64,000 nucleotides of DNA from contig JAQMWT010000523.1 in NCBI GenBank assembly GCA_029834535.1, positions 1 through 64,000 on the forward strand. The letters are read 5' to 3'. This DNA is from Chrysophaeum taylorii. Its lineage: Eukaryota; Sar; Pelagophyceae; Pelagomonadales; Pelagomonadaceae. The notes beneath the pieces are model-generated. The model was given only the letters and a program-made list of their open reading frames with translations, was not told where the DNA came from and ran no database searches. The translations under genes were made by a program, and so were the position numbers. Positions 39,809-49,657 of the stretch are shown in pieces. Within the stretch, counting starts at the first letter, position 1, and each line of letters begins with the position of its first letter.

Positions 39809-41818
39809 ATGGAGGAGGTGAGGGCTCAGGTCGAGTCTGGCGGCGACATGTCGGAAGTCGCCGAGGCCGCCAAGTCGGCGCCGGCGTGGGCGCGGAAGTT
39901 CGTCGCCTTGGCGCAGCGGCGGGTGTCCGAGGTGGAAAGCGAGCTGTCGAGGACCAGGGAGGACGTCCGGAAGCTCCGGGGTCGGGCCGAGGCCATCATT
40001 GCCGAGAACGACGAGCTCCGCGTGCGGCTCGCCGAGCAGGTGTCGCCAGCCCCCCGCGAGGAGGGCGCCGTGAAGGATTTGAGGTCGCGGGTGGAGATAC
40101 TGACGTCGGAGAACGCTTTGGTGGCGGAGGAAAGCGCGGCGCTGCGAAAGGAGGTGGAGCGCGCGACGGTCGAGCTCGAGGGCCGCGAGGCCGAGGCGCG
40201 GGCTTTCGCGGCGAGTCTTCGGGAGGCGCAGGATAAGTGTCGCGAGCTGGAGGCCGAGGCCGGCGCGCGGCGCGAAGCGTGCGAAGCGCTCGAAAAGCGT
40301 CACGTGAGTCGCGGCGGCGAGCTCGCGACCGCGCGCGGTCAGATCGGCGAGTTGAAAGAGGGCCTCTCGAGCCTGCACCAGCAGAACGAGGCATTGCGGG
40401 AGGATGTGGAGGAGAAGACGCGAACGATCGCCGAGCTCGCTCGGCGGGTCGAGACGGACGGCGACGAGCTCTGGGGCAAGGTCCAGGAAGCGTCGAGCCG
40501 AGCGCGAGAGCTGCAGGAGGCGCTCGCGGCGCGGACGCGCGAGGGCGACGCGGCGACCGAAAAGGCGCGCCGGGACCTGCGGGAGCTCGAGACGGCGCGC
40601 GCCGACAACGCGGGCATGCTCCGCGTGATGTCGGGCATGGAGAAGCAGTTGGCGGCGTACGCGGCGCGCGAGGCGACGGTCGCGCAGGCCGCGAGAGACG
40701 CCAAGGAGAAGTCGGAGAACGCGCTGTTGGCGCGCGACAAAGCGGCCGCGCGCGAGGCCCAGGTCAAGCGCGAGCTCGAGGCGGAAAGGGCGGCGCGCAG
40801 GGCCGACGCCCAGCGTTTTCTGGACGAGAAGGAGCGCGACGTCAAGGCGCTCGCCGAAAAGTTTGCGGCGAGACTAAGGGACCGCGACGTCGACCTCAAG
40901 AAATCCGTCGAGCGCGCGGCGACGGCGACGGCCCGCGCCGACCGCGCGAAGCGCGAGGCCGACCAAGCACACCGGGCGCGCGCGGCGGTCCGGGCCGAGC
41001 TCGACGGCCTCGAGGCGCGGGTCGCCGAGCTCGTCGCGCCGCAGGAGAAGAAGCGTCTCGACGCCGAGATCCAGGTCGCGAAGCTGCTGCGCGACCGCAA
41101 GAAGAAGCCAGACGCGTCCGCGTCGTCGTCGTCCTCCTCCTCAACCCGGCGGCACCAGCAGCTCGAATCATCGGAGCTCGAGGAGGATCTCCGCGCGGCG
41201 ACGGCCGACGCGGCCGCCGCCCAGGCCAAGGTCGGCGACTTGGCCGAGACGCTCGCTTCGCGCGAAAAGGACGTCGCGAGGCTCCATAAAACGTTGGATG
41301 ACGAACGCGCGGAGGCCGCGAAGCGCCTCGCAGACACCCAGCGCGACGCGGACGCCGAGCGGCGACGACTTTCGGAGGCGCTGGGCGCGGCGCGCAAGGC
41401 GAACGACGAGGCCCGCTCGGCGCATTCTCGGCAAGCCGAGCGGCATCGCGCCAACCTCGCGAAATTGGCCAACGAGAGGCAGCTCGCAGACCAGCAGGCG
41501 GCGGCGCGGCTCGAGGAGGAGGAGGGTATTGTCGCCAAGCTTTCGGCCTACGACCGGGACCTCGAGATCCGCCTCGCTTCCGCGTCTGCCGATCTCGAGG
41601 CTCAGCTCGCGACCAACGCTAAATTGCGCGAAAAGGCGACCATCGCGGAGCGACGCGCGGCCGACCTCTCGGCCCAGCTGGCCCGCAGCCTCCGCGAGCA
41701 AGACCTCCTCTTGAAAAGGGCCTCGGCGGCGCGACCCCCCCCGGCCCCGAACAACCGCTGGACGCAGCCGGCGATCGAACCGACGACAACAACCGCGACG
41801 GAGGGCGAAGTTTATTAA
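39809..41818 (+). CDS. Long coiled-coil protein
   Basis: A 669-residue frame, almost entirely Glu/Ala/Arg/Leu-rich heptad sequence (for example LRSRVEILTSENALVAEES, LKEGLSSLHQQNEALREDVE), with a Ser-rich break near residue 440 and a basic/proline-rich tail. It resembles structural coiled-coil proteins in general; no specific family is recognisable. The short N-terminal part (AKSAPAWARKFVALAQRRV) is the least repetitive and might define it. Codon use and GC content match the host genes. Confidence 0.75.
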   Translation: MEEVRAQVESGGDMSEVAEAAKSAPAWARKFVALAQRRVSEVESELSRTREDVRKLRGRAEAIIAENDELRVRLAEQVSPAPREEGAVKDLRSRVEILTSENALVAEESAALRKEVERATVELEGREAEARAFAASLREAQDKCRELEAEAGARREACEALEKRHVSRGGELATARGQIGELKEGLSSLHQQNEALREDVEEKTRTIAELARRVETDGDELWGKVQEASSRARELQEALAARTREGDAATEKARRDLRELETARADNAGMLRVMSGMEKQLAAYAAREATVAQAARDAKEKSENALLARDKAAAREAQVKRELEAERAARRADAQRFLDEKERDVKALAEKFAARLRDRDVDLKKSVERAATATARADRAKREADQAHRARAAVRAELDGLEARVAELVAPQEKKRLDAEIQVAKLLRDRKKKPDASASSSSSSSTRRHQQLESSELEEDLRAATADAAAAQAKVGDLAETLASREKDVARLHKTLDDERAEAAKRLADTQRDADAERRRLSEALGAARKANDEARSAHSRQAERHRANLAKLANERQLADQQAAARLEEEEGIVAKLSAYDRDLEIRLASASADLEAQLATNAKLREKATIAERRAADLSAQLARSLREQDLLLKRASAARPPPAPNNRWTQPAIEPTTTTATEGEVY

Positions 41819-41922
41819 ACAAATGCCGCCGCCCGATGCCGCCGTTTTTTGCTTTCAGTGATGATTCTTGGTAATGATGATGATGATGATGCCGTTTTAA
41901 TTCCCTTTACACAATCCCCGCG

Positions 41923-43155
41923 TCACACGGTCACGCGGAGGCGGCGGCGGCCGGGGCGGCGGCGGCGGTGCTCGGCGTGCTTGAGCGAGGATATGCCCGA
42001 GCGGGTTAGGTTGTTGTGGCGGACGTCGAGGTGGGCGAGGGTGTGGTTGAGGATCATGGCATGGGCGAGGCGCGCGGCGCCCTTGTCTTGTATCGAGTTG
42101 AAGGCGAGGGCGAGCGAGGCGAGGGAGCTGTTGGTCTCGAGGAAATCGGCGAGCCTCGCGGCGCCCTGGCACTCGATGAAGTTGTAGGAAAGGTCGAGGT
42201 GCTTGATGCGGGAGCCCAGCGCCTTGGCGACGGCGAAGGTGCCCGCGTTGCGCAGGTCGCAGCGGCGGAGGCTCAGAGTCTCGAAACGCGAGGCGCGGCG
42301 CGAGAGATGTTCGATAATACGACCGTCGACGTCGCGGTTATTTCCGATGCGCAGGCGGCAAATGTTCGGAAAGGATTCCAGAATTTTGATCGCCGAGGCG
42401 GAAGTGAGCTCGTTCCTCGTCGCATCGAGGCACGTGAGGGTCTTGGGCGAGACCGCGAGGGCCGCCGCGAGCGACGCGTCGGTGGCGCCCGAGTTGCTGA
42501 CGTCGAGGCTCGAGAGCCCCCCGAGTCGTTGGAGGAGAAGCTCGAGGCCTTTGCAGCTGTCGGTCTTGAGGGTGTGGACCGCGTTCCAGTTGGTCGCTTC
42601 CAAGGCGAGGAGGGGCCTTAGGGTGGGTAATTTCAGCGAACGCGGGAGCTCGCGCGGGCCGAGGAACCGGATCATTTCCACGAACCAGGGATCTCCCAGA
42701 ATATCCGTGACGGGCCCCTCGAACCGCCGGGCTGCGAGCCACGCCTGGAGTTCGGGGAGCGCGAAGAGTTGGTCGGTCGTGAGGATCCCCGACTCCACGA
42801 GGGACGCGATCATCGTCGGCGCCCTGGACGCCTCGTCTTCTTCTTCCTCGTCACGTTCGGCGGCGGCCTCGTTGCCGCAGGTCGCGCAGGCGAGCCACAT
42901 CGCCTCGTCCCCGCCCTGGATGAGACGCTCCATCGCCACCTCGGCGATCTCCCGGGTCACCTCCCTCGTGAGTCGCATGTAAGATTCCAAGGCGACCAGG
43001 CTCACGAACTCGGTCGCCTCGTTCGCACCGCTGAAGCCCTCGGCGTCGACGAGCAACGACCGCAACCCTTCGATCACTGTTTCCTCCTGGAGTATCGACG
43101 CCTCCACGCCGCGGGCGGGTTCTTCGAGCGCGCGCTTGAACGTCTCGAGGGCCAT
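41923..43155 (-). CDS. Leucine-rich-repeat (ribonuclease-inhibitor type) protein
   Basis: A 410-residue frame. The first ~170 residues are helical without a known domain (an acidic DEEEEDE stretch near 105). From about 190, LRRs of the RI/RanGAP type follow: LSSLDVSNSGATDASLAAAL, LTCLDATRNELTSASAIKIL, FETLSLRRCDLRNAGTFAVA, IKHLDLSYNFIECQGAARLA, LASLALAFNSIQDKGAARLA, LAHLDVRHNNLTRSGISSL. Such repeats bind proteins; the partner is unknown. It ends in an Arg-rich tail and converges on the coiled-coil gene with a 104-bp gap. Confidence 0.8.
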   Translation of the reverse strand: MALETFKRALEEPARGVEASILQEETVIEGLRSLLVDAEGFSGANEATEFVSLVALESYMRLTREVTREIAEVAMERLIQGGDEAMWLACATCGNEAAAERDEEEEDEASRAPTMIASLVESGILTTDQLFALPELQAWLAARRFEGPVTDILGDPWFVEMIRFLGPRELPRSLKLPTLRPLLALEATNWNAVHTLKTDSCKGLELLLQRLGGLSSLDVSNSGATDASLAAALAVSPKTLTCLDATRNELTSASAIKILESFPNICRLRIGNNRDVDGRIIEHLSRRASRFETLSLRRCDLRNAGTFAVAKALGSRIKHLDLSYNFIECQGAARLADFLETNSSLASLALAFNSIQDKGAARLAHAMILNHTLAHLDVRHNNLTRSGISSLKHAEHRRRRPGRRRLRVTV

Positions 43156-43604
43156 TTATCCTTTTTTCGAATAAATAACTAACCCTCTTTCTAGAGCTTA
43201 ATCCTCCGTGGTCTTCTTCCGTATTTTCTTTATAGAAGAAGTCACTAGGAAATAGAAATTACCTATAGGAGGACGCAAGACTTGTTGTTGGGACGTCTTC
43301 CGGTTTTTCTCGTGATAAACCAACCGCGTCGTGGCGAGCGACGGCGGACCGTCACGCGGCTCGGGATAGCGAGCGAGACAAAAACCTGTCCGGCGCCCAT
43401 CATGAGGCGGCGGGAGACCAGCCGGCGACCGAGTTCCGAACAAAAAAAAACCCGCGCCTTGCCGTCGCGCTTGCGCTCCCCCGAACATTCCATTCTCCTC
43501 GCGGAGACAACTCTGATCTTGAACCCTATGTTTCAACCTCCTGCCCGCCGCCGGCCACTTCTTCTTATTATTTTAACGGTCTTCCTTCCAACGGACCAAG
43601 AATA
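43156..43604. other. Divergent intergenic region
   Basis: 449 bp between two divergently transcribed genes, likely holding both promoters. No gene, no recognisable element. Confidence 0.4.
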
Positions 43605-45875
43605 ATGACACGCGGCGCGACGAAAATGAAGCTGCTTCTTTTGTTAGTTTTCGCCGCCGCCGCCGCCGCCGCATTGTACGAGGAGGATGGCCACGTCTTC
43701 TCAAAGTTCGAGAGCGCCGCCGCGTTCGACGACGCCGTGCTGCGCGACGACTCGGCCTTGTGGATGGTGTCATTGTACGCGAGCTCGGGGTGCGATGCCT
43801 GCGAGGCGATCGCCGGCGACCTGAGCGCGGCCGCGGTCGAGGTGGGCGCGAGCCTCGGCGTGAAGGCCGCGGCTCTCGACGTGAGCTCGGGGGTGGGTCA
43901 GAAAATCGGAAAACGCCTCAACGTGGCGCGGGTGCCGGCCGTGGTCGCCATCTCGGGCGCCTCGACCCTGAACCCTTATACGAACAAACCGACGCGCGAC
44001 GTTGCCGTCTGGACCGAGCTGCTCGAGTCGGGGTTCTCTGCAGCCGGATTGAAGCGCTGGATCACCAGGCAGCTCCCGGGAGACGTTGTGGTCCGCGCGA
44101 CCTCGGAGGCAGACATCCTCGGATCTAAAATCCCAAAGGCGGTCCTCTGTACCGAGCGCTCCACGACGAGTCCCCTCGCCAAGTCCCTGGGCGGGGCTCT
44201 CCGGGGGCGGCTGGTGCTCTTTGAGGTCCCCGCCGCCTCAGACCTCGCGGCACGCTTTGTCGCAGAGGGCGAGGCCTTGCCTATTCTCGTCGCTCTGGAG
44301 AAGGACGGCGCGGGCGTCGAAGAAAAGTTCTCCGGGTCGCTCAAGAACAGGTCCGAGGTCCTCGCGTGGCTCGAAAGCCACGCCTTGAAGGAAAAGGCGG
44401 CGAACCCCCCTCCCAAAGAAGATAAGAAATCCGCGTGGGGCGCTGTGTCGCCGGCGATTGCGACAACGTCTGCGGAGTTGAACGCGCTCGCGTTCAGAGA
44501 AGAGGCCGCAGTCGTGCTGTGCGCCAAGGACGTCGACCCCGGCGCGGACGTCGCTGCGAAGATCGCGAGCCTCGACGGCTCGGGAACTCTCAAGGCTGTC
44601 GTGTGCGACGGACCCCCCGAATGCGAGGGCCTCGATGCTGATAAGTGGCGCGCTTACAAATTTGGCGATAGTAGCGAATTATTGGGCGAGTTCGCGGACG
44701 CCAAAGGCGCTTACGAGGCCGCCGCAGCGAGCGTACCCGCCGACGACGTGACGTTGGTTGGCGGCGGAAACCTCGACACCTTTATGCAGCAGGCTCTGAG
44801 TCTCCCGGACGTGCCGCCGATGGGCATCATCGTGTTTTCCACCAAGGACGAGGTCTCGGTCGGAGTCAAAGCGGTCGGCAGGCTCCTTTCGAAGACGACG
44901 GGCGTGCGCGTCGCCCAGTACGTCGTCGTCCAAGGGCCGGCAGACCGGTCGGTGATGGAGCGATTCCAGATCACAAAGCCCCCGGCGATCATGGCATTCC
45001 ACGCGACGCCGGCAGAAGGCAAAGCCCCCGCGGGCGCGGTATCGATCGGCCTCGCGCACTACGATAGAGCCGCGTTCGGTCCGCCAACCTTCGCCTCGAT
45101 CACGGCCTTCGTCGAGATGCTGTTCACGCAGCTTGACCCGGACGCGGCGACTGCGCTCCGCGACGGCTACTTAGCCTCAGGCACGACCCGACGTCGGAAG
45201 ACGGCCGCCGCTACTAGTAGCAAGGGCGTAGTCGACCTCGCTTCCGAGCCCGGCGCTTTCGACGCGGTCTGCGCCCGGGATCTCTGCGCCATATTTCTCC
45301 TCGACCAGTATGGTCGTCCCTCGTTCGAAACCGAGCTCGAGGCGGCAAAGGAGGCCGCGCTCGCCGAGGCTTCCTCCCCCTATGCCTTCGGTTGGCTCGA
45401 CGGCGCGTGCCACCTCGAGACGGCCCTCGCCTTCGACGTCGACCCCTCGAAACTCCCGACCCTCGTTGCGTACGCCCCGAAAAAGCAGCGCTACGCCCCC
45501 TACGTCGGAAACTTTGCCCCCAGAGACCTCCGCTCCTTTCTGCGCGGTGTGCTCTCGGGGAAAATTGGCACGGCCCCCCTGCGTGCCCCTCTCGCGGCCC
45601 CCGACGTCGACGTCGACTGCGCCTCTCTCGCGTCCGGCACCGACGAGCCCCTCCCGGAGGACGACGAGGACGCCGACGACCTCATGGCCGAGATTCTCGC
45701 AGAGGAGGCCGCCGAGAAGCGACGCCTCCAAGAGGAGGCCGAAGCCGAGGCAGAGGCCGAGCGACAACGACTTCGAGAAGAGCAAGAGGCCGCTGCGGCG
45801 AAGAACGCCCCTAAAAAGAAGAAGAAGAAGAAGAAGACCACGACGACCAAGAAGAAGAAGCAGCCCGACCTCTAG
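43605..45875 (+). CDS. Secreted/ER multi-thioredoxin-fold protein
   Basis: A 756-residue frame. A signal peptide (MKLLLLLVFAAAAAAA) starts at Met8; the ATG at 43626 may be the true start. The first thioredoxin-like domain has LWMVSLYASSGCDACEAIAG, a CxxC (CDAC) at the active-site position, and the cis-Pro region VARVPAVVAI. Further thioredoxin-fold-like stretches without CxxC follow (RGRLVLFEVPAASDLAARFV ... ALPILVALEKDG; FQITKPPAIMAFH; CAIFLLDQYG ... DPSKLPTLVAYAP). The C-terminus is a Glu-rich coiled coil then a Lys-rich tail; no KDEL. It probably acts in disulfide handling or as a chaperone in the secretory pathway (inference). Confidence 0.78.
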   Translation: MTRGATKMKLLLLLVFAAAAAAALYEEDGHVFSKFESAAAFDDAVLRDDSALWMVSLYASSGCDACEAIAGDLSAAAVEVGASLGVKAAALDVSSGVGQKIGKRLNVARVPAVVAISGASTLNPYTNKPTRDVAVWTELLESGFSAAGLKRWITRQLPGDVVVRATSEADILGSKIPKAVLCTERSTTSPLAKSLGGALRGRLVLFEVPAASDLAARFVAEGEALPILVALEKDGAGVEEKFSGSLKNRSEVLAWLESHALKEKAANPPPKEDKKSAWGAVSPAIATTSAELNALAFREEAAVVLCAKDVDPGADVAAKIASLDGSGTLKAVVCDGPPECEGLDADKWRAYKFGDSSELLGEFADAKGAYEAAAASVPADDVTLVGGGNLDTFMQQALSLPDVPPMGIIVFSTKDEVSVGVKAVGRLLSKTTGVRVAQYVVVQGPADRSVMERFQITKPPAIMAFHATPAEGKAPAGAVSIGLAHYDRAAFGPPTFASITAFVEMLFTQLDPDAATALRDGYLASGTTRRRKTAAATSSKGVVDLASEPGAFDAVCARDLCAIFLLDQYGRPSFETELEAAKEAALAEASSPYAFGWLDGACHLETALAFDVDPSKLPTLVAYAPKKQRYAPYVGNFAPRDLRSFLRGVLSGKIGTAPLRAPLAAPDVDVDCASLASGTDEPLPEDDEDADDLMAEILAEEAAEKRRLQEEAEAEAEAERQRLREEQEAAAAKNAPKKKKKKKKTTTTKKKKQPDL

Positions 45876-46336
45876 GGCCCACTGGCCTTTTTTTATGATA
45901 CCACAATCAACTTCGCGTTCTTTCCTTCCTTTCTTATTTATAAAATAAAAACACTACAATAACACCCTCTGCGCCTTTGGTGGGTGGATGGCGGCACTCG
46001 TCCTTTTCTTCAAAAGCAGTTTCTGAGAGGGGGTCATGATGCTCTCATTAAACAGCTACGCGCCTCTTCTTCGTTTCGTCGTCGTGGAATAAAAATTATA
46101 GGCCGCCACCCCACCCCCCCCTTTAGCGCTCTGACAAGAGATGCGTACAGTCAATCGTTCTACCGTTAGCCCGTAGGAAAAAGCCCCGCGCAGCAAAACT
46201 TACTCCGTCCGCAAAGAAGGCAGTGATCCCCTGGATGGAGGCTCTTCAGCGGGACCGCACAGGCAGACAGACAGACAGACCGACAGACACCCTAGGGCTC
46301 CACGAAACGAAAGACGTGTATTCAGTTACTCCCAGA
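45876..46336. other. Convergent spacer with GACA microsatellite
   Basis: 460 bp between converging genes; A/T-rich 3' flank, and a CAGACAGACAGAC run at 46261-46288. No gene. Confidence 0.5.
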
Positions 46337-47527
46337 TCAGAGGTCTTCATCCATGGGCTCGGGGGGCAGCATGCTCTGATCGTCGTCGTCGTCGTCGTCG
46401 TCGTCGAATGGAGATGATTGTTGTGCGGCGCGCGTGTGGCGATACTCGTAATAGTCTCGGAAGTCGGGCTTTGCGTAGTACATGGAGGACCATCCCTCTT
46501 CGGTCTCTTGGCGCCAGTAGTGGATTACGCGGCTAGACATGGAGGCGAGATGTCTGTCGCGATCCGGAATTTCGCGGAGAAAAAGACCCGCGTCGCGGAG
46601 GATGGCCTGGATCTGCGTGTCGTTAGGCGCGAGGCCGTTTTGGAGGCGCTGGAGGAGATGGAAGAACCTGAGGTGGGGCTTGGCGCGCACGAAGCGGTCA
46701 ACATGCGAGGCGTTCGCGTCCAAAAAGTCGATAAACTTGTTGTCGTGGCCGAGCGAGAGCTGCTCGAGGAGGGGGCAGATCGAGGCTAAAGCCAGAAGAG
46801 CCTCGCCGTCGAGGGCGCCGGGGGAGCCGCCGAGGTCCAAGACTTTGAGCTCGCGCATATCGCGGAGCACGGGACAGAGGTTGGAAATTCTCACGACGTA
46901 GGGCAAGCGGAGAGCGACGAGGCGCTTGGCGTCGCGGAACTTTCGCGCATCGAAGAGTTTGTGGCCGGGCGTGAGGTCGTACTCGAGGTCGTCGGGACCG
47001 GCACGGACGGCGTCCTGGGGCGGCACGGGCGCGACGCCGCCCTTGATGACGTAGTCGCCCTCGAGCGCGTGCATCGCGAGCTCCGCGTCTAGGGGTGAAT
47101 AGCCCTCGCCAAGGAGCGTCCCCCGGAGGTCGCGCGCCGAGTCGACGTCGATGGGGGCGTAGGTGTTGACGATCGAGAAGGCCAGAAACCGGAACAAGTT
47201 GGACCGGGTGTTCGTGGTCGTCAGCAGGCTGTTCGCGAGCACTCCTCTCCGTTCCTCTTCGTCGGACGTGCCTTTTTCAAGCTTGGTCGACAACACGGAC
47301 CAATCGGGGTGGGGCCGGAGATTTGCGGCACGGATCCGCTTCCGGACCTCCTTCTGCTTTTGCGTGTCGAGCCGCACGGCGACACCCCAGCGATCGTCGG
47401 TCGTAGGTGCCGCCACGACGCGGCCGCGGCAACCGTTGAGCTCCGTCGCCTTGACCAGACCCTCGACGAGGACTTTGGCGTTGAGGGCGAGCGAAACAGC
47501 TTCTTCTTCTTCTTCTTCTTCTTCCAT
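46337..47527 (-). CDS. SH3-like/LRR hypothetical protein
   Basis: A 396-residue frame. It starts with a glutamate run (nine-residue EEEEEEEEA), then an SH3-like segment common in algal multi-domain proteins (VLVEGLVKATELNGCRGRVV...RWGVAVRLD, about 18-55). A helical middle follows, then a short LRR-like stretch (ELKVLDLGGSPGALDGEALL, CPLLEQLSLGHDNKF) and an Asp-rich C-terminal run. No enzyme motif. The start codon lies 10 bp after the stop of the upstream minus-strand gene. Confidence 0.65.
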   Translation of the reverse strand: MEEEEEEEEAVSLALNAKVLVEGLVKATELNGCRGRVVAAPTTDDRWGVAVRLDTQKQKEVRKRIRAANLRPHPDWSVLSTKLEKGTSDEEERRGVLANSLLTTTNTRSNLFRFLAFSIVNTYAPIDVDSARDLRGTLLGEGYSPLDAELAMHALEGDYVIKGGVAPVPPQDAVRAGPDDLEYDLTPGHKLFDARKFRDAKRLVALRLPYVVRISNLCPVLRDMRELKVLDLGGSPGALDGEALLALASICPLLEQLSLGHDNKFIDFLDANASHVDRFVRAKPHLRFFHLLQRLQNGLAPNDTQIQAILRDAGLFLREIPDRDRHLASMSSRVIHYWRQETEEGWSSMYYAKPDFRDYYEYRHTRAAQQSSPFDDDDDDDDDQSMLPPEPMDEDL

Positions 47528-47537
47528 TTTAGTAGTT

Positions 47538-49113
47538 TTAGATGTAGCGTTCGTCGCAGTCGTCGAGGTCGTGTTCCGGGTCAGCGTCGAGGGGTTCGTG
47601 GGCGAGGGTTTGGGAGGCGGCGCGCCAGTAGTGGTATGGAGTGTAGCTTGCGAAGTTCGTGACGCGCGCCGTGTAGACGTCGGCGTATTTTTCGATCTGG
47701 CGCTGGAGGTGGGACTTGTCGTAGCCGGCGCGCGAGAGAAAACCCCAGTACTTGTTGAAAGTGGCGCCGTCCTGCTTGATGCGCGGCGCGATATCGTCGT
47801 CGAGCTCGACCATTAACGCGAGCAAGGCGGCCATCGCCTTGCGGCACGCGGTGGCCGCATGATGGTCGCGGACGACGGGACCCGGCTCCCCCGTGCTGTC
47901 CCAGCGCCGGAGGTGGCACCGGAGGTGGTTGAGTCGTTGGCTGAGTTCGTCCTTTCGCGTGAGGAGCGCGTCGAGCTCGAGTCTGTCTCCGAGTTCGAGC
48001 TGGTAGGCCGCGATCTCCGCCTCGAGCTCCTGGACGACGAGGGCCGTGCGCCACCGCATCGACGCCTTGACCGAGTTTACGTCCACGAAGACGTGGTCGC
48101 CAACGTACAAAAAATCGTCGGCAGTTACCCCGAACAACTTTTCGACCAGGTACGCCGATCCGCCGCAGTAGACGCCGCCGAATTTCGGTTCGAAGGTTTC
48201 GCGGAGGAGAGGCGCCGTCGCCTCCTCGTCCACGACGAGCTCGTAGCACGGTAGCCGGTCGGGCGTGAAGAAGGACGGTTTGCGCGCCGACACGAACACC
48301 ACGTCGAAGAAGTGCCGCCATTCCGGGTCGTCGCCCATCACGTACCTCATCATCGTGTCTGTGTACCACCAGTCCGAATTCGTGATGAGGGCGAGATATT
48401 TTCCCGCGGCGCGCTGGTCCTCGAGCATCGACCGCAGCTTCTCGGGCTCGCGCTGCGTGTACACCGACGGATCCTGCGCGACGCGCGCCTTTAAAGACGA
48501 CGCGCCGTGCGTGTGCGCGCGCGACAGCGCCTTGCTCACGGCGCGATACAGGGTCGCGTAGGTCTCGACTTTCGACGGGTCGAACGGAGCTACGGCGTCG
48601 CGCACCAGCGCCCCCGTGTCCAATTTACGCACGAGCTGCGCGTACAGCACGCCCTCGCTCACCGAAAAAAGCGTGTTGAGGAACGAAAAACGCGTATGCC
48701 TCAGGTCGACGATCATTCGTCCGTACTTGTCGTCGATTTCTGCCTCGCTCAGCCTTTCGTACCCGTGCATCGCTCGTCTCACAAACCCGTGCCGATCCAA
48801 CTTGAGCAAATTACCGTTCTCCTTGTCGACGACGAGCCCCCGGCACACCAAATCGGGATCGTCGAACGTCAGGTCCCGCACCGGAAACCCGTACCCGGCG
48901 AGCACCGCCTTGGTGCACTCGTACGCCAGTTCTTCCCACTTGCGCCACTTGTAGTGGACGACCGTGTAGTCCATGTCGTACCCGATAGCCTTGATCGCCC
49001 GCATGTTGAGCGTCCTCGTGCAATACACTCGAGCCTCGGCTGCTGGAGACGTGTGGAACGACGGCCCTTCCCTTTGCAGCCACCGGAACATCTCGTCGCT
49101 CCAGTCCGTCCCC

Positions 49114-49204
<91 letters not shown>

Positions 49205-49412
49205 GGGACACCAGCACCAGATCGCACCACGTCGACTGACCCAAGTAGTCCACGGTCTGGTTCTCGTCGGACACGAGGGCGTAGTACTCGGAGGACGACG
49301 AGGAGTGCCCGAAGGGGTGCGCGGCGAGCCGCGTCTTCGAGACGCAAGTAGTACTGCTACGAAACCCCACCGCGACAGGCAGCAGGCACCACCACATCCT
49401 CATCTTCGGCAC
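47538..49412 (-). CDS. HAD-family 5'-nucleotidase with polyglutamine tract
   Basis: A 624-residue frame of the IMP/GMP-specific (cN-II/NT5DC) HAD family, which dephosphorylates nucleoside 5'-monophosphates. Motif I is IKAIGYDMDYTVVHY (nucleophile Asp and +2 Asp), followed by LVVDKENGNLLKLDRHGFV, motif II-like LALITNSDWWYTDTMMRYVMG, and motif IV FLYVGDHVFVDV. The C-terminal part is helical. The N-terminus has a hydrophobic leader (MWWCLLPVAVGF) and a Ser-rich stretch that could be a targeting sequence, then a 31-glutamine run (49113-49205) before the catalytic domain. Confidence 0.85.
49113..49205 (-). repeat. CAA trinucleotide repeat coding for 31 glutamines
   Basis: 31 uninterrupted codons on the minus strand: 30 CAA plus one CAG at the 3' end of the tract in coding orientation. 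Near-pure codon identity suggests recent slippage. Confidence 0.9.
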
Positions 49413-49657
49413 GCCGCATTCCTAGGGATCATCAGTATCATCACCATCATGACAGAAGGTATGAATCTAGGGTTGGTTTTAAATGAAAATTTTCTTCTTT
49501 GGAAAAGAGAAGTCTCGTCTCTTTTCTTTTTCCTTCTTCTTTCACGGGGCGGCGCGAAGCAACAACAAAGTCATCGTCATCGGGCGCGGCACCTAGGCAG
49601 AAAGGGAGGCGCGCGCCGTCATCGCGGGTAGATTGGCTGGGCCGCCCGATAAGAGAA

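Noticed and set aside
49502-49526. Hairpin (9-bp GAAAAGAGA/TCTCTTTTC stem) in the selenoprotein 3' flank as a SECIS
   Set aside because: It lacks the TGA...GA quartet and an AA apical motif; too short for a SECIS.
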